Source of the DNA: Anarhynchus alexandrinus
Lineage: Eukaryota > Chordata > Aves > Charadriiformes > Charadriidae
DNA: 64,000 nucleotides
NCBI GenBank assembly: GCA_008711295.1
Contig: VUYV01000229.1
Span: 188,364 to 252,363 of the forward strand
Direction: 5' to 3'
The notes under the pieces were generated by a model, which saw only the letters and a program-made list of their open reading frames with translations, made no database searches and was not told the origin of the DNA. Below are positions 35,401 to 46,640 of this stretch, piece by piece (within the stretch, counting starts at the first letter, position 1; each line of letters opens with the position of its first letter). A program made the translations under genes and the position numbers.

Positions 35401-38400
35401 GGTAAACACGTTGTAGTAATTCCCCTATTTTCCCATTTGCCTAGAGCCTAATTTATAATGGCTCAAAATGAGGGAGAAAGTCTTTTTTGTAGTGTGGGTT
35501 TTGTTGAACTTTCAGGAGGAACTTTGCTGCCGTGTGACCTGAGACACAGAAAATGTTGATACCAATAAAATCTTAGCAGAGCATGCCAAGAAAATCAGCA
35601 TTTAGTTTACCTAGGATATCCCAGAGGAAACATACAGTTAATGCTGAAGTTTAAAATATCTTAGCCTTGGAATCTTAAAACTCCATCAGCACTTGGAAGA
35701 GGGAGAAGAAAGAGTAACAAAAAATGCCGTAGCAACAAGGAGGTTAAATACACACATGTGCAAAATGTGGCACAACTCAATGGATCACTTTTAGCAGCTA
35801 CAGATTTTGTCTGACACGGGTTTTGGTCTTGATCTCGTCATATTTGTAGCATTGCAGAAAAAAAAATTAATAAAACCTTCCCCTTTCTGAGAGTACCTTA
35901 TAATGAAAACAAGAATATTTTGAAAGGAAAGAATAGGAAATGTTGACTGGGGTGTCCTGCTGCTTTCTAAGTAGACCGGCTCCCAAGATTTATGTCAAAA
36001 GCAACAGAAGGTTGGAAATGAAAGAATGCCCTTGAAGTTATGCTCTGTAACTCAGCCAAGCAAGATGGCTTTTTCATTTACCTTGTCGAAAACCCAACAT
36101 GAAAAAAAGAGGTTGGAGATAAAAATCTTACACCATTACTGGAGATTTACAAATGATGTGACAAAATAAACATGTGTGCCACGCATGAGAAAAAGTGCTC
36201 CATTCAATGATATAACAGCTCCCCTCCTCAAGATAGGTGGTGCTTAGTTTTAAATCTGCAGAACATTGCCTTGAGTTGCTGAAGTTGTACCCTTTTGGGT
36301 TGAAGCAATCCTCATACATGGGCTCTCAGTCAGGCTGAGGAACTCGCACAGTCCTGCCAAGCTACAGAGACAACGGAGCTCTTCCTTTACTGACCCTGGT
36401 GCTCATGGATCTTCAAGCATAAGTTACCTTCTCGGTGTTTGAATTCGACATCATCCCATACGTTTCACTGTCCCTGCCAGGGCAGATATTTCTGAATGTG
36501 AGAGCAGACATTGGTAGGGTTGATGCTGTCAGATTAAACAGCCAACAAGAGACAGCGATAGAAGTGAAATAAGTAGAAGGGAACAAGGCAGCTGTGTGAA
36601 GAGTGTTATCTCCTGGGATAAGTCTCATTTGTGCACAAGTGTGAAGATGTCTCCACTGCGTATTTCAGATTCACACAGCACCTTTGAGTCAATGGTATGA
36701 AAGAGCTCCCGTTGGCTTCAGTTGATTTTGGACTTGTGGTGTTTTTTCGTAACAGCAGCAGGGTCCAAAAGTCATTGTGCTGAGGTGTTAATGATTTTTT
36801 TTTATCCCATTGCTTCAGCAAAACCACTAAAACCTGGAAGCAGCTTTCTTTCCTCGGGAACCCAGGCCTCCTAGCACACAGGGAAGCCCACATTTCAGAT
36901 GCAGTATGAGGCAGGTGGTGCTAATACCTGAAATACGAAGGACATGCTCTGAATGGATCAATAGTTAGTTTGAAATCAATTATTAAGTGAAGGCTGTGCC
37001 ACGTGCGTAACGTGGGCAGTTTCAGAAGCCTGAAGTGTGGAGTGCATAATTCAGCCTGCCCAGCCTCAAACTTATGATTATTTTTGGTCTTTCTTAAGAT
37101 TTCTGTATCTCAGCCTACCCGTATATGATAACAATACCTACAGAATAATATCAGAAAGGGCTGCCATGTTTATACAGAATTTTGGCAGAGCACAGGTGAG
37201 GGAATGGCACATGGTTTTTACCTCTAACTTCAGTTTGAGCTGTAACATGTGTAAGAGATCACTTTGGTCTCCGAGAAGTAACTACTGTACTGACTTACGC
37301 AATGCATATGTAATTCATTATAGAATATTATATCAGTATTAATGCAGGACAATATGTAGTGTATCTAATTCAGACACCTAGAACTTAGCATTTCAGCTAT
37401 TTTGAAACCTTCATCTTCTGTTTATAATGTAATTCAAACCTCCAGAGTAAACTCTCAAGCATCTTCTGTTAGTGTAGGGTGGCAGATCGCTCTGGGTGCC
37501 TGCAGAGATCTTTCCACCAAGACTAAGTGTTCACCTCCCTCCTTGCAGGTTCTTTTACAGTAGGAGATCAACATACTATAAAGACATATCTCTGTTCAGG
37601 ATACAGTTTGTCAAGTCTTCTTTCCACACAGATTCCCAAACAGGGCTGGTTCTTGTTAAAAAAACAAAGCACTGGTAACAATCATGTGGCCAGAACATTT
37701 GTCCCAGAGGATGGATACAGGTTCTAGGAAATCTGAACTAACACCACAGGAAAGGTCTTTAACCAATACACATCATCATATTGAAATGAGTTTGCTGTGT
37801 TTAAGACTATTAATAAAGTCTCCAAGTCTTTAGGTAGCTGTGGCTGCCAGATCACAGCAGAGTTCTAGATGGCAGATAGGTATATGTCCATAGACAAAAT
37901 ACTTCTGAGCCGTGTTGTCCTCTTATTCCAGAGTCTGGAAAACTTTCAGGCCAGTGAAGATGGTAATTAAGGGCTAGACACTAATGGATTTGCACGTTCT
38001 GAAAAGTAGGTGGATTACATAGCGGATTTTACTGCGTACATTTTACATAGCCAAATCCCAATTTTAGAGGATATGCGGCTGAATGGTTCCTAGCATCGCA
38101 TCTTTCTTCCCAGCTAACTGTTCAGCATTTTGTGGTCTTCAATGCCACAGAATCTAAATACCTTTTACTCTAAAGATTCAAACGACGTAGCTGTTGTACA
38201 TGTAATATGACTTCCGTGCCTGCCTTATAAAAATAGAGAAATAAAAACAGGCTAAACACTGCCTTGAAAACACACTCAACCACGTAAGAAGCAGAGAATA
38301 GATATGAATTCCAGTTTACTTCCTCACTTCTCCGTCTGTAATGGGCCAAGCCTACAATCCAAACAGCCCTCAACTGTGAGGAAGTTCAGATCCAAAGTCT

Positions 38401-39249
38401 TAAAAGCCAGGCCATTTCTAATTATTTTTATTGCCTCATTAAATTTATTATGTTGAGCCATTTCTAGTGACCTCATTAACTCTCTGCAAAGAGTTTGTCA
38501 CATACAATCCTTAACAGATGTCTGATTTCAGGCATTGTGAAGTCAGTCATCTGGCCCTTTCCTCAGCATGCGTAGACCCTTAGCTCTCCAATCCTATGCT
38601 CTACTCTGTCAAGAAGGATTTCATTTTGATGATGCTGTATTACTGGAAAATTTGCTGTGGTCCTGCTTGGGCCAGTTTTTATGCCTTCATCCTCTAGCTA
38701 TGTCCCACATATTTCTTCTCATCTGCCTTGTTTCCTTCTGCATTGATCCAGATGGGTTGTATACCAGAATTGTACTCTCTCCTGTGGAGAATATCTTCTG
38801 GCTTCTTGACTCAACAAGGGTTTGCAATGCCCCATTGGGGTTAGGCTGTAAAAACCCTCTATTATGTGTGCAGCTGAGCTCAGAGAGCAGATTTCACTTT
38901 GTTCTTTCTTTATCCATGATTTAAATGGAATGGATAGCATGATTATTAAATGCTGGGGTTCTGGACCACAGCCTTGAAGGATTGTCAAACGGATTTTGAG
39001 TCGCTCTGCAGCTGAGAGCAGGATGTGGGACTGACAGGATCAACAAGGAGGGAAGGAAGCTACCATGTGAACCTGAGAGTTGGCCAGGTCTCCTACAACT
39101 GGCTTGCCGGGTAGGCAACACGGAATGCCAGACATCTGGGAATGAACACAAGTTGAGAGTTGTTTTTGGAAGAACATATGGATTCTGCAGTCATACCCAT
39201 TCCCAGATCAAGAGATGCAGACATTGCCCCAGCAGGTTGCATCCCATGC
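29451..39249. other. non-coding sequence, no gene seen
   Basis: Nearly 10 kb without a recognisable gene, RNA or large repeat. Frames are at most about 118 codons (38568-38924 plus), with no family resemblance. Short homopolymers include T7-A8 at 34648-34662. Sections near 33980-34150 and 35040-36130 are A/T-rich with few open frames. Confidence 0.55.
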
Positions 39250-39730
39250 ATTGACATAAGAACAACCATGTGTGGGCAGGCCAAAGATTCACCCCCCTGT
39301 TCAAAGTCAGCCTACACTGAATGTCCAGGATAACGGTCCAGCGAGCATATGTAGGTATCCACAGAATACCCCACAGACTTTGGCATGATATGGTTCAGGT
39401 GACTTCCTGTGTTGGTGTACTTAACGTTTCTTGATAGATTTGGGCTTTTCCCCCTGAATAACTTTTTGAGCTCTTGTAAACCTTTACTTTCCACGATCTC
39501 CTGTGGCAAGCATTTCCACAGCTTAACTACATGCTCTGTGAAGAACCAACGTTTTTAAGAACTTTGTCTTCAGCTTTCCCATTTGTTTTATTCTTTCCTG
39601 TTCTTGTGTTGGAAGACAGTGAATAATTATTCTGTTTTCATCTTCTGCAGGCCAGTCAGGATTTTACAGACATCTGTTCCCCCCCTTCTCAGTCATCTCT
39701 TTTCATGTTGCTCCTGTATCAATTTGCCAT
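39250..39730 (-). mobile_element. ancient CR1 LINE 3' fragment
   Basis: Read on the plus strand it follows the reverse complement of an old CR1 3' end. The landmarks, in order, are 'cataagaacaaccatgtgtg', 'gatctcctgtggcaagcatt', 'ccacagcttaactacatgct', 'gttcttgtgttggaagacag', and 'caggattttacagacatctg' with 'cagtcatctcttttcatgtt'. These correspond to the widely shared amniote block around 'ctgtggcaatgagttccacag', 'tagttcttgtgtt' and 'ttagtcgtctcttttcc'. Many indels indicate great age. No frame survives. Confidence 0.75.
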
Positions 39731-42142
39731 CTTACTTCTGGTAGGTTAAGAACCATAACAGGCTGAGGATCAGGATGATTGTTCTGTAGTTTCAGTGGGG
39801 AAGAAGAAACAGGAGTTGGGGAGGAACCTGGATTTTTTTGATTAGGTTACATATTTTGTTGTTAAGGTGGTACAGCTTTTTCTTGAAAGAATATCTAGTT
39901 TTGCAACTTAGATTTGCTAAGCTTCAGAAGCTATAAGCATATAAAAAGGGGAGGACAGGAATTTATGCAAACCTTCAATTTCCACATAAAACTTAAGCCT
40001 ATTTCTCCTCTTGCCTTCCATAAAAGTTGGTCTGTAATGTGATGTTAACTTGAATTATTGCAGGGATTAGAAGGTGAGATGCATTCAGTTCTCAGTTCTT
40101 CTCACTTCTTGGTTTTATAGAGGTGCAGCTCTCCTGGATTTATATCTGATTTACACCAGGACAGATGGGAGGAAAGTTGGGCCTATTGTTTTTACACTCC
40201 GCTTTTGACAGTGCTGAGAATCTTCATGCTATAAAAGTGTCCTCGCTGTGCCGTCTTCCATCTGTATTTCATATATTGTATCTGTCATGCTGGTTAGGAA
40301 GAGCTGATATTTTTGGCAAGCTTTCTTTCGTGTACAACTCCACATATAGCATCGCAGCATAAAAAATAGCAATGGATGGGAAAAAATATCTGACGCATGG
40401 GAAATCCACATACTTGTTTTATCCCATGTCAGAGCGGAAGAGGAGAGTACCAATTTTTCCCCCAGTGGAATGAAAGGTGTTATCAGATTTCAAGTAGTTC
40501 TCATCCAAATGTAAGGAGTATCCTGAGGCACTGGGGCACTTCAGTCATAGGAGGCTTGGATTCATTTTCTATAACTGTAGTTGTCTAAAAGTTGTTTTCT
40601 AAAATGAGTGAAAGAGAGGGATGAGCCTGTCTAGAGTGCAAGTCATTTCATCCTGAACAGCACATCTCAGATACAACAGATCACTGCATGTTTGGAGATA
40701 CATCGCTCTCTGTACCGACGAGCTAAGGAACCCAGACCTGCCATTTGACTAGGTGCTTGCCTTTTAGGCAACCAAAATTAGAAAAAAACAACCCTTCAAA
40801 TATTTTTGTGAAGATAATTTTCAGCTCGGGAGAAGACAAGGTCACGACAAATTCAGAACTGAAACTTCCAGGAGGAACACCCTGGCTGATACAGAATGCA
40901 ATGCTGATGGCAAAAAAATCCTTTAAAAATCAACCATTTCCTAGGGAAGACTTCTGAATGAGATGATGCCCTGCCTTCTCATGGGAAAAGTTTTCACTCA
41001 GAAATTAAGAAACAGCTTCAAGAAGTTAAAAAAATAGTACAAAGTTGCTTGCTAATGAAGCATATAAGCGGCAGCTGATAGATTGAAAGCCATAATATTC
41101 TCAGCTTCAATAGCCAAGATTTATGAGAGGCTTTTCTTTCACACTGGCACTGACTTTACCTGTGCAAAATTTAGACATCCAATCTGAGCAATGTTTGAGC
41201 TCCTTCCATGCTCGATGTAAAAACATAGACACCTCTAGAGAGAGACTCATCTCACTGATTTTATACCTGTGTTAAAATCTGAGGAATTTGGATGGCTTTG
41301 AGTAAGGAAGATGCATCTCACAATGTATTCGCACCATTTTAACTCCGCTAAAATACTTGAGTCATTCCCACCATCAGTTTATGAAAATGGTATGAATGGA
41401 TAAGCAACCCAGCACAAGATGTGTCTCCCACCCCCAGAAGAGGCAGGGAACAGCTCTTTATCCCCAAAGATTTTCCCACAAATGAAGAGGTCCAGGGAGA
41501 GGCAGAATGAGAGAGACCTAGAAAGGTTCTTGATTAGATCCACTAACTGCAGCTGATAGAAATGTCTTAAAATATAATACATCAACATTACTATGTTAAA
41601 AAGCAGCTTCTGGCTCCAGACATGGTGTAGTCTTTAATGTCACTGGATCAAATTTGGGTGGATTTTCATATGACAACAAAAGGCTGTACCTAAAGACATT
41701 TTCCAGCCAAATTTCAAGAGTTTGTTTCAAAAGAACAGATTCACTAGGAGTATGGAGAAAGAAGAAGGACTTCAGTTCAAATAATGAATGTCTGGCAAGA
41801 TCAAGAGCAACTGGCTAGTGAGTGTTGTGATGGGAAGCACCCAGTGATTTTCATAGCAGCCCTGATGCCAACCTCCTGATGGTAGCAGTCTAGAGGGTGG
41901 ACAATGCGTCTTGGTGGCTGTAAAGTTTCACTGAGCCTATGAACCAACCTCTGTGTCTGAAGCATCCCAGCATGGGGTGAAGGGAGGTGGCAGGAAGGGG
42001 ACACTGCAAATTTGTCAACTCATTTGTAGTATGCCAAAGGGGAGAACAGCACTAACGCAGGAAACTGGGAAAATAAGCAGTAAAGCAGTCTGGCATTTGC
42101 CCCAAATTGCTGTGCCTGCTTCGTGGTGTCAGAAGTAGAAAC
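39731..42142. other. non-coding sequence, no gene seen
   Basis: No gene. The piece 'ctggatttatatctgattta' near 40134-40155, followed by 'agttgggcc', resembles sequence often seen at the edge of old reptile and bird repeats, but it cannot be assigned. Short frames only. Confidence 0.5.
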
Positions 42143-42169
42143 AGACATCCAATATTAGATTGGATGTCT
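42143..42169. repeat. perfect 11-bp inverted repeat with 5-nt loop
   Basis: AGACATCCAAT (42143-42153), loop ATTAG, then ATTGGATGTCT (42159-42169). Every stem position pairs. A related 15-mer, TTAGACATCCAATCT, occurs about 1 kb upstream at 41171-41185 in the opposite orientation to the right arm. It could be the centre of an old palindromic element or a chance hairpin. No transcript evidence is visible. Confidence 0.9.
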
Positions 42170-45100
42170 AAGACGGACCCCTAGATGGTTGTTGATCCTG
42201 AAAAGGGGTTAGTGTGCCACACCATGTGCCCCCATTTTATTAGCGTGCTAAGGAGGGACACGTGGGAGCTTGTGTCCTTGCAAGATGAGTTCTCAGTAAA
42301 CACTGATTGCTGCCCTATGACTGAGATTAAGAGTTTTTACCCTCAGTGACCCATAAACACATACCCCAGGACCTTTCCCCAGAGATTTTCAAATGACTTT
42401 ACCGACTGACTTAAGTAAAAACGCAAAGAGGCCGTATGCCTTCAAAGCCTGTGAATATATTTTCTACCCGAAGCAGAAAGTTCAGGCACTGTTTATCCTG
42501 TTCTGCCCAGGGCTTGCTCTTTTTGTTTTGCACTGAATTTCTTTCCTGTTAGACATTGTTCCTGAGCCAAAGTTTTCTTTGGAACGCCAAATGGGAAAGG
42601 ACCACCTGGGTTAGGAATTCCTGTCCTCTGGAATTGCAGGCTGCTGTGCCAGTTTCATCATTTTTTTTTTTTTCTCAGAAAAGAAGAATGTAGCACAGGC
42701 TGGGAATGTGTAGAAATGTTCTTCCCTTTTGCTACCCGTTGCTGATGAACACAGAGGGGAACCTCCTTCCAAAACAAGATGTATCATACTGTAATGGCCA
42801 AGATGTCTCCCTATTCCTACCGGTATCAGGAGAAGGCGATAAATAAGTTAACAGTAGATGCACACAATCATGGCAAGGCTGGGAGGTAAGTCCTAGCAAA
42901 GGCAACAGGGTCAGTCTGGTATTCAACTACAGCCCTCCGTAATCCCAAGGAAAGAAGGTGGGTGTGAGGGAAGAGCAGGATTAGGTCTACGGCACTGTGT
43001 CATCCTATGGGCCACTCCTGGTGGGCACATGGAGAGGGAGCAAGATGCCCATGTGAGCTGCCATGGTCATGTCTGTGTCTTGTCAGAGCCAAGGAGTTCA
43101 GGCCACAGCACAGGCATGTCAGACACATTGTCAGAAGGCGCTGAAGTGGCTGGGTTTATTTTAATCTGGAAATGTGGCCCTTGCTGCCTTTTATGATGTG
43201 CCAGTCTAAGCTGCCTCTGGCAGCTGTGAGAATATTGGTTTTGGCAGACAGCTGCAAGGAGCAGCAGACTGGAAGGAGTCAGCAGCAAATGTGATAAAAG
43301 GGGAAAGTTGCTGACGCCAGGAGGAAAAGCACAAGGTCCCGCTGATTACCAGAAACCCTTCAGGAGCTGTGAGGAAGAGGAGGTCTCCTCTGACGCTGGG
43401 ATGGATGGACAGAAAATGGCTAACCCTCTCCCCTTGACTTAAGCTGAATTGCCCCACAGCACGTGTTAGATGCCCCACTGGCTGGAGGGGAAGGATGCTC
43501 CAAAGGAGAAGGGAGATGGCAGGGAAAGATTTCTCTCCTTACCTGGCATTTGGCTGAATCGATCCTCTTTGATAAAAAGGACTAGGTCCTGGCCACCAGT
43601 AAAACATACAGATCTTTGGGAGCTGAAGATGTCCAAACTAAAGGCTAAAACCATAGTCATTGCTATATTAACAGGTCCAGTATTTCCCAGCACCAGACTT
43701 TTATTGCAACCCCCTTCCCCCTTGCCATCTCTGTCTTACAATTACAACCCTCCTCCTCTGCGGTTTCAGGGATGGGCTTTTTTTTTTTTTTTTTCCAACT
43801 AGATAACGAGCTCTTTGGGACCATGATTTTTTTAATGTGTTTTGTGCTCACAAAGAGGGTGGGATCTGCAAAAGGTCCCAAGCCCTTGTGAATGTTAAAC
43901 AGTGATGACAATAATACGACTGTGAGTGAAATTCCCACAGTTCCTCCTCTAACCAGCAGGCTGTAACGAGAAGGCTCATCAGAGATCTCTGAGAGTGGAT
44001 CCCTGGGAGGAGGAACAGTTTAGATGCCAACTTGAGGATCCACCTTGCTTTTTGTCAACGCGGTTTCCAGTTACATCCAGTAATGAAAGGGACTGATTTT
44101 TCACTTAACCGGCAGCTCAGATCACCGCAGGACAGGAGGTTTTGATGCAGCGGGTACAGTGCTGCCAGCTGAAAAGGGATAATCCCAGGCAGCATTGCTA
44201 TTGATGCAATGAAAGGGAGCACAACATCCATCAGGCAGGACCAGGATTCTTCAGAAAAAAAAATAAAATTGAAGGGCTGTGTTGGTTTGTTTGTTTGGCT
44301 TTTTCCCAAGGCCCGAGATGCTCTTTTACACCAGGGTTTATTTTTAGTATAAACATGAAAGACTTCTGTTGAGGAGAGTCATACCCGGCAAAGCAAAATG
44401 CTCGGCTGAAGGACTGCTTACCCCGCGAGTGCCTGGTTTGTGCCTGGTGCCCAACGCCTGCGTGAACACAGCAGCGAAGGGCAGCAACTGCCCATGAGCT
44501 CACCGCAGCCCGCCCTGGGCGTACGAGTCCTCTGGCCTTTTTTGAACTACAGTAAGCGGTGGAAATGGTGAACTAGTCAATATTTTAGCTGTATTCAAAA
44601 ATAAACAAAGGGCGGAATCTCCTTTGCTGTCTGCATGCCCTACAGAGGGGCAGGAAAATGCAGAGACTGTCATGGTGACCCTGCTGTGCATGGTCTCCTG
44701 CACAAGGACAGAGACTTAAATCAAGTTTCTCCTGAATGGACCTCAGTCACTTGGGTTTGACTAAACTAGGTCTAAACCAGGACTAAACTGGGATGTTTTG
44801 CCCATAACTCCATGTGTGCCCTTTTAATATGCAGTGGCTCAATTTTGCTTTCTACTGCATTTCCTATTCCTGATCAGGGCCAGCAAGAGAGAGCACTGGA
44901 GGAATCATCTGAAACGCTGTTCTTCTAATTTCAGTGCAAGGAAAAGTAAAAAAAAAATATCCAGGTATAGAAGCTTTTTGTTGGGATATTTCTAGCTCAA
45001 CTTTGCAAGCTGAAGACCTTTAGGGGAGAGCCAGATAAGTCTCTGGAGCATATATAGCTTATCTGAAATAAAAGCGCACTCTGAACCTATCTGAGATACG

Positions 45101-46140
45101 CCTGTGACTAACTTTCAGAGAGGAATTTACAAGCCTGGAACAGTTTATAGCCAAGACAGCTTTCCAAGAAATAAACGTAGGAATAAATATTTACCTCCTT
45201 TCTCCAAATCTCCATACTAAGACTTGTGCTGAAATAATTATCTTCCCTTTTAAGTTGTATTTATTCAGAGATCTATGTGGCATGAAAAAGCAGCCCAGAT
45301 TTATATAATAGACACCTTGTGGTGTTGTATACAGAGAAACCCCATAAATGTTAGTCACCCCTGGCGTGTTAGATCTGTCACTTCATGGTGACTCTGCAGA
45401 ATATATTTAGGAATATAATAGATGTGGTAGTTTGTTGCTTATGATACTAAATCGGAGTAGTTTAGAGTTTTGTATTGCTGAAATGTTTGCTAATGACCCA
45501 GATGGAAATAGCATTCATACCAGAAGTTAAAGACTTGGTTGGTGGTTTTCATATAGTTAGGCACATTTGCCAGGCATTCTTATTTTTCCCAACAATTTCA
45601 GATTTTCAAACAGTTGATTTTAATAAAATAAAAATCACTATTTTGACCTGACAAGAAAACTATGCCCCCCAATATTTTTCAAAGGCTACCGACTTCCTGA
45701 GAAGTTTCCTACATCCCAGTGATGTTTTGCCTATAGACCTCATTCTAACATTTTTTCATTATAATTCTTCCTTGAAAATAAAATAAAATAAAATAAATGA
45801 ACAAAAAAACCAAACCCAAAGCAGAGCAAAGGGAAGGAAAAAAAAGTGCCTTTCATGCCAATGATCAGCTTGAGCTGACTATTGTTACTTAATGTCTCCG
45901 TATGACAACGTAGAGCCCTGATGTCTATGGCTGAGTTGATGTTATGTCAGTAACTTCTGGTGATCTGGTTCATGGCATGCTGTTGTTATTTACTAGGGGC
46001 ATAACAGCAAATGCCACACTGCCTCAAGTGTGAATTGTGCCAGCCGGTACATGTGCACCTGGAGAAAAATCACTGCAGCTACAAAGATAAAGTCAAGAAA
46101 GTGGCAGAAATAAGACAGAGTGATGGTGGCTACATAAAAG
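42170..46140. other. non-coding sequence, no gene seen
   Basis: No gene recognised. There is a T13 run near 42660-42673 and a T run at 43778-43794. A small CpG group, about eleven in 140 bases, lies at 44384-44525 and is not associated with any recognisable exon. From 44703 to 46228 no open frame reaches 60 codons. Confidence 0.55.
45775..45797 (+). repeat. (AAAAT)n microsatellite
   Basis: About four and a half AAAAT units. Simple A-rich sequence, with no adjacent retroposon tail recognised. Confidence 0.85.
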
Positions 46141-46530
46141 AGAATCCAGCAGAAAATGACAAAGATGATGAGAAGGACTGAAAATAGAACTTCTGTGGAA
46201 AAGATTGACAGAACTTGGATTGTTTAGTCTAGAAAAAAGACAACTGTGAGACAGTCGTGATAACAGTCTTCAAATATGTTAAAGACTGCCGCAAAGAGGG
46301 AGGTAATGAACTCTTCTCGATATCCACTAGGGATAAGGCAAGAAGTAATGGGCTTAAATTGCAGTAGTGGTGGTTTGGGTTAGACAGGAGGAAAAAATTT
46401 TTAAGGCAAAGGAGAAAAACCACAGGGATAGATTGCCTGGGAAGGGTTTGGAGCCTTTGCCACTGTAGGTCTTTAAAAGCAGGATGGAGGAAGATACAGT
46501 TGGAAACGTCTCTCAAGGTCTTTAGCTCTA
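46141..46530 (+). mobile_element. ancient CR1 LINE 3' fragment
   Basis: Landmarks in order: 'aaagatgatgagaagga', 'ttggattgtttagtctagaa' with 'aagacaact', 'cagtcttcaaatatgttaaa', 'agaagtaatgggcttaaatt' with 'gcag', 'gggttagacaggaggaaaaa', and 'gattgcctgggaaggg'. This is the order of the CR1 ORF2 tail and 3' UTR. Divergence and indels are far greater than in the copies at 16.35 and 29.2 kb, and no frame is intact. The 95-codon minus frame at 46229-46516 is an antisense shadow. Confidence 0.8.
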
Positions 46531-46555
46531 TAGCAGGCTTTGTGATTTACCTGGT

Positions 46556-46640
46556 AGAGAACTTAAGCGCAGAAAACTGAAGCGACTTGCTGACAGCACA
46601 AAGGGTAACTTGGAGCAGGAGTACAAATCAAATATCCTGA
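46556..46640 (-). repeat. possible MIR-like remnant
   Basis: 'agaaaactgaagcgacttgc' followed by 'tgacagcacaaagg' and 'gagcaggagtacaaatc' parallels the reverse complement of the MIR core. It is short and diverged, and it sits directly downstream of the old CR1. Confidence 0.35.

Noticed and set aside
46229..46516. 95-codon minus-strand open frame
   Set aside because: It is the antisense of the old CR1 fragment at 46141-46530.
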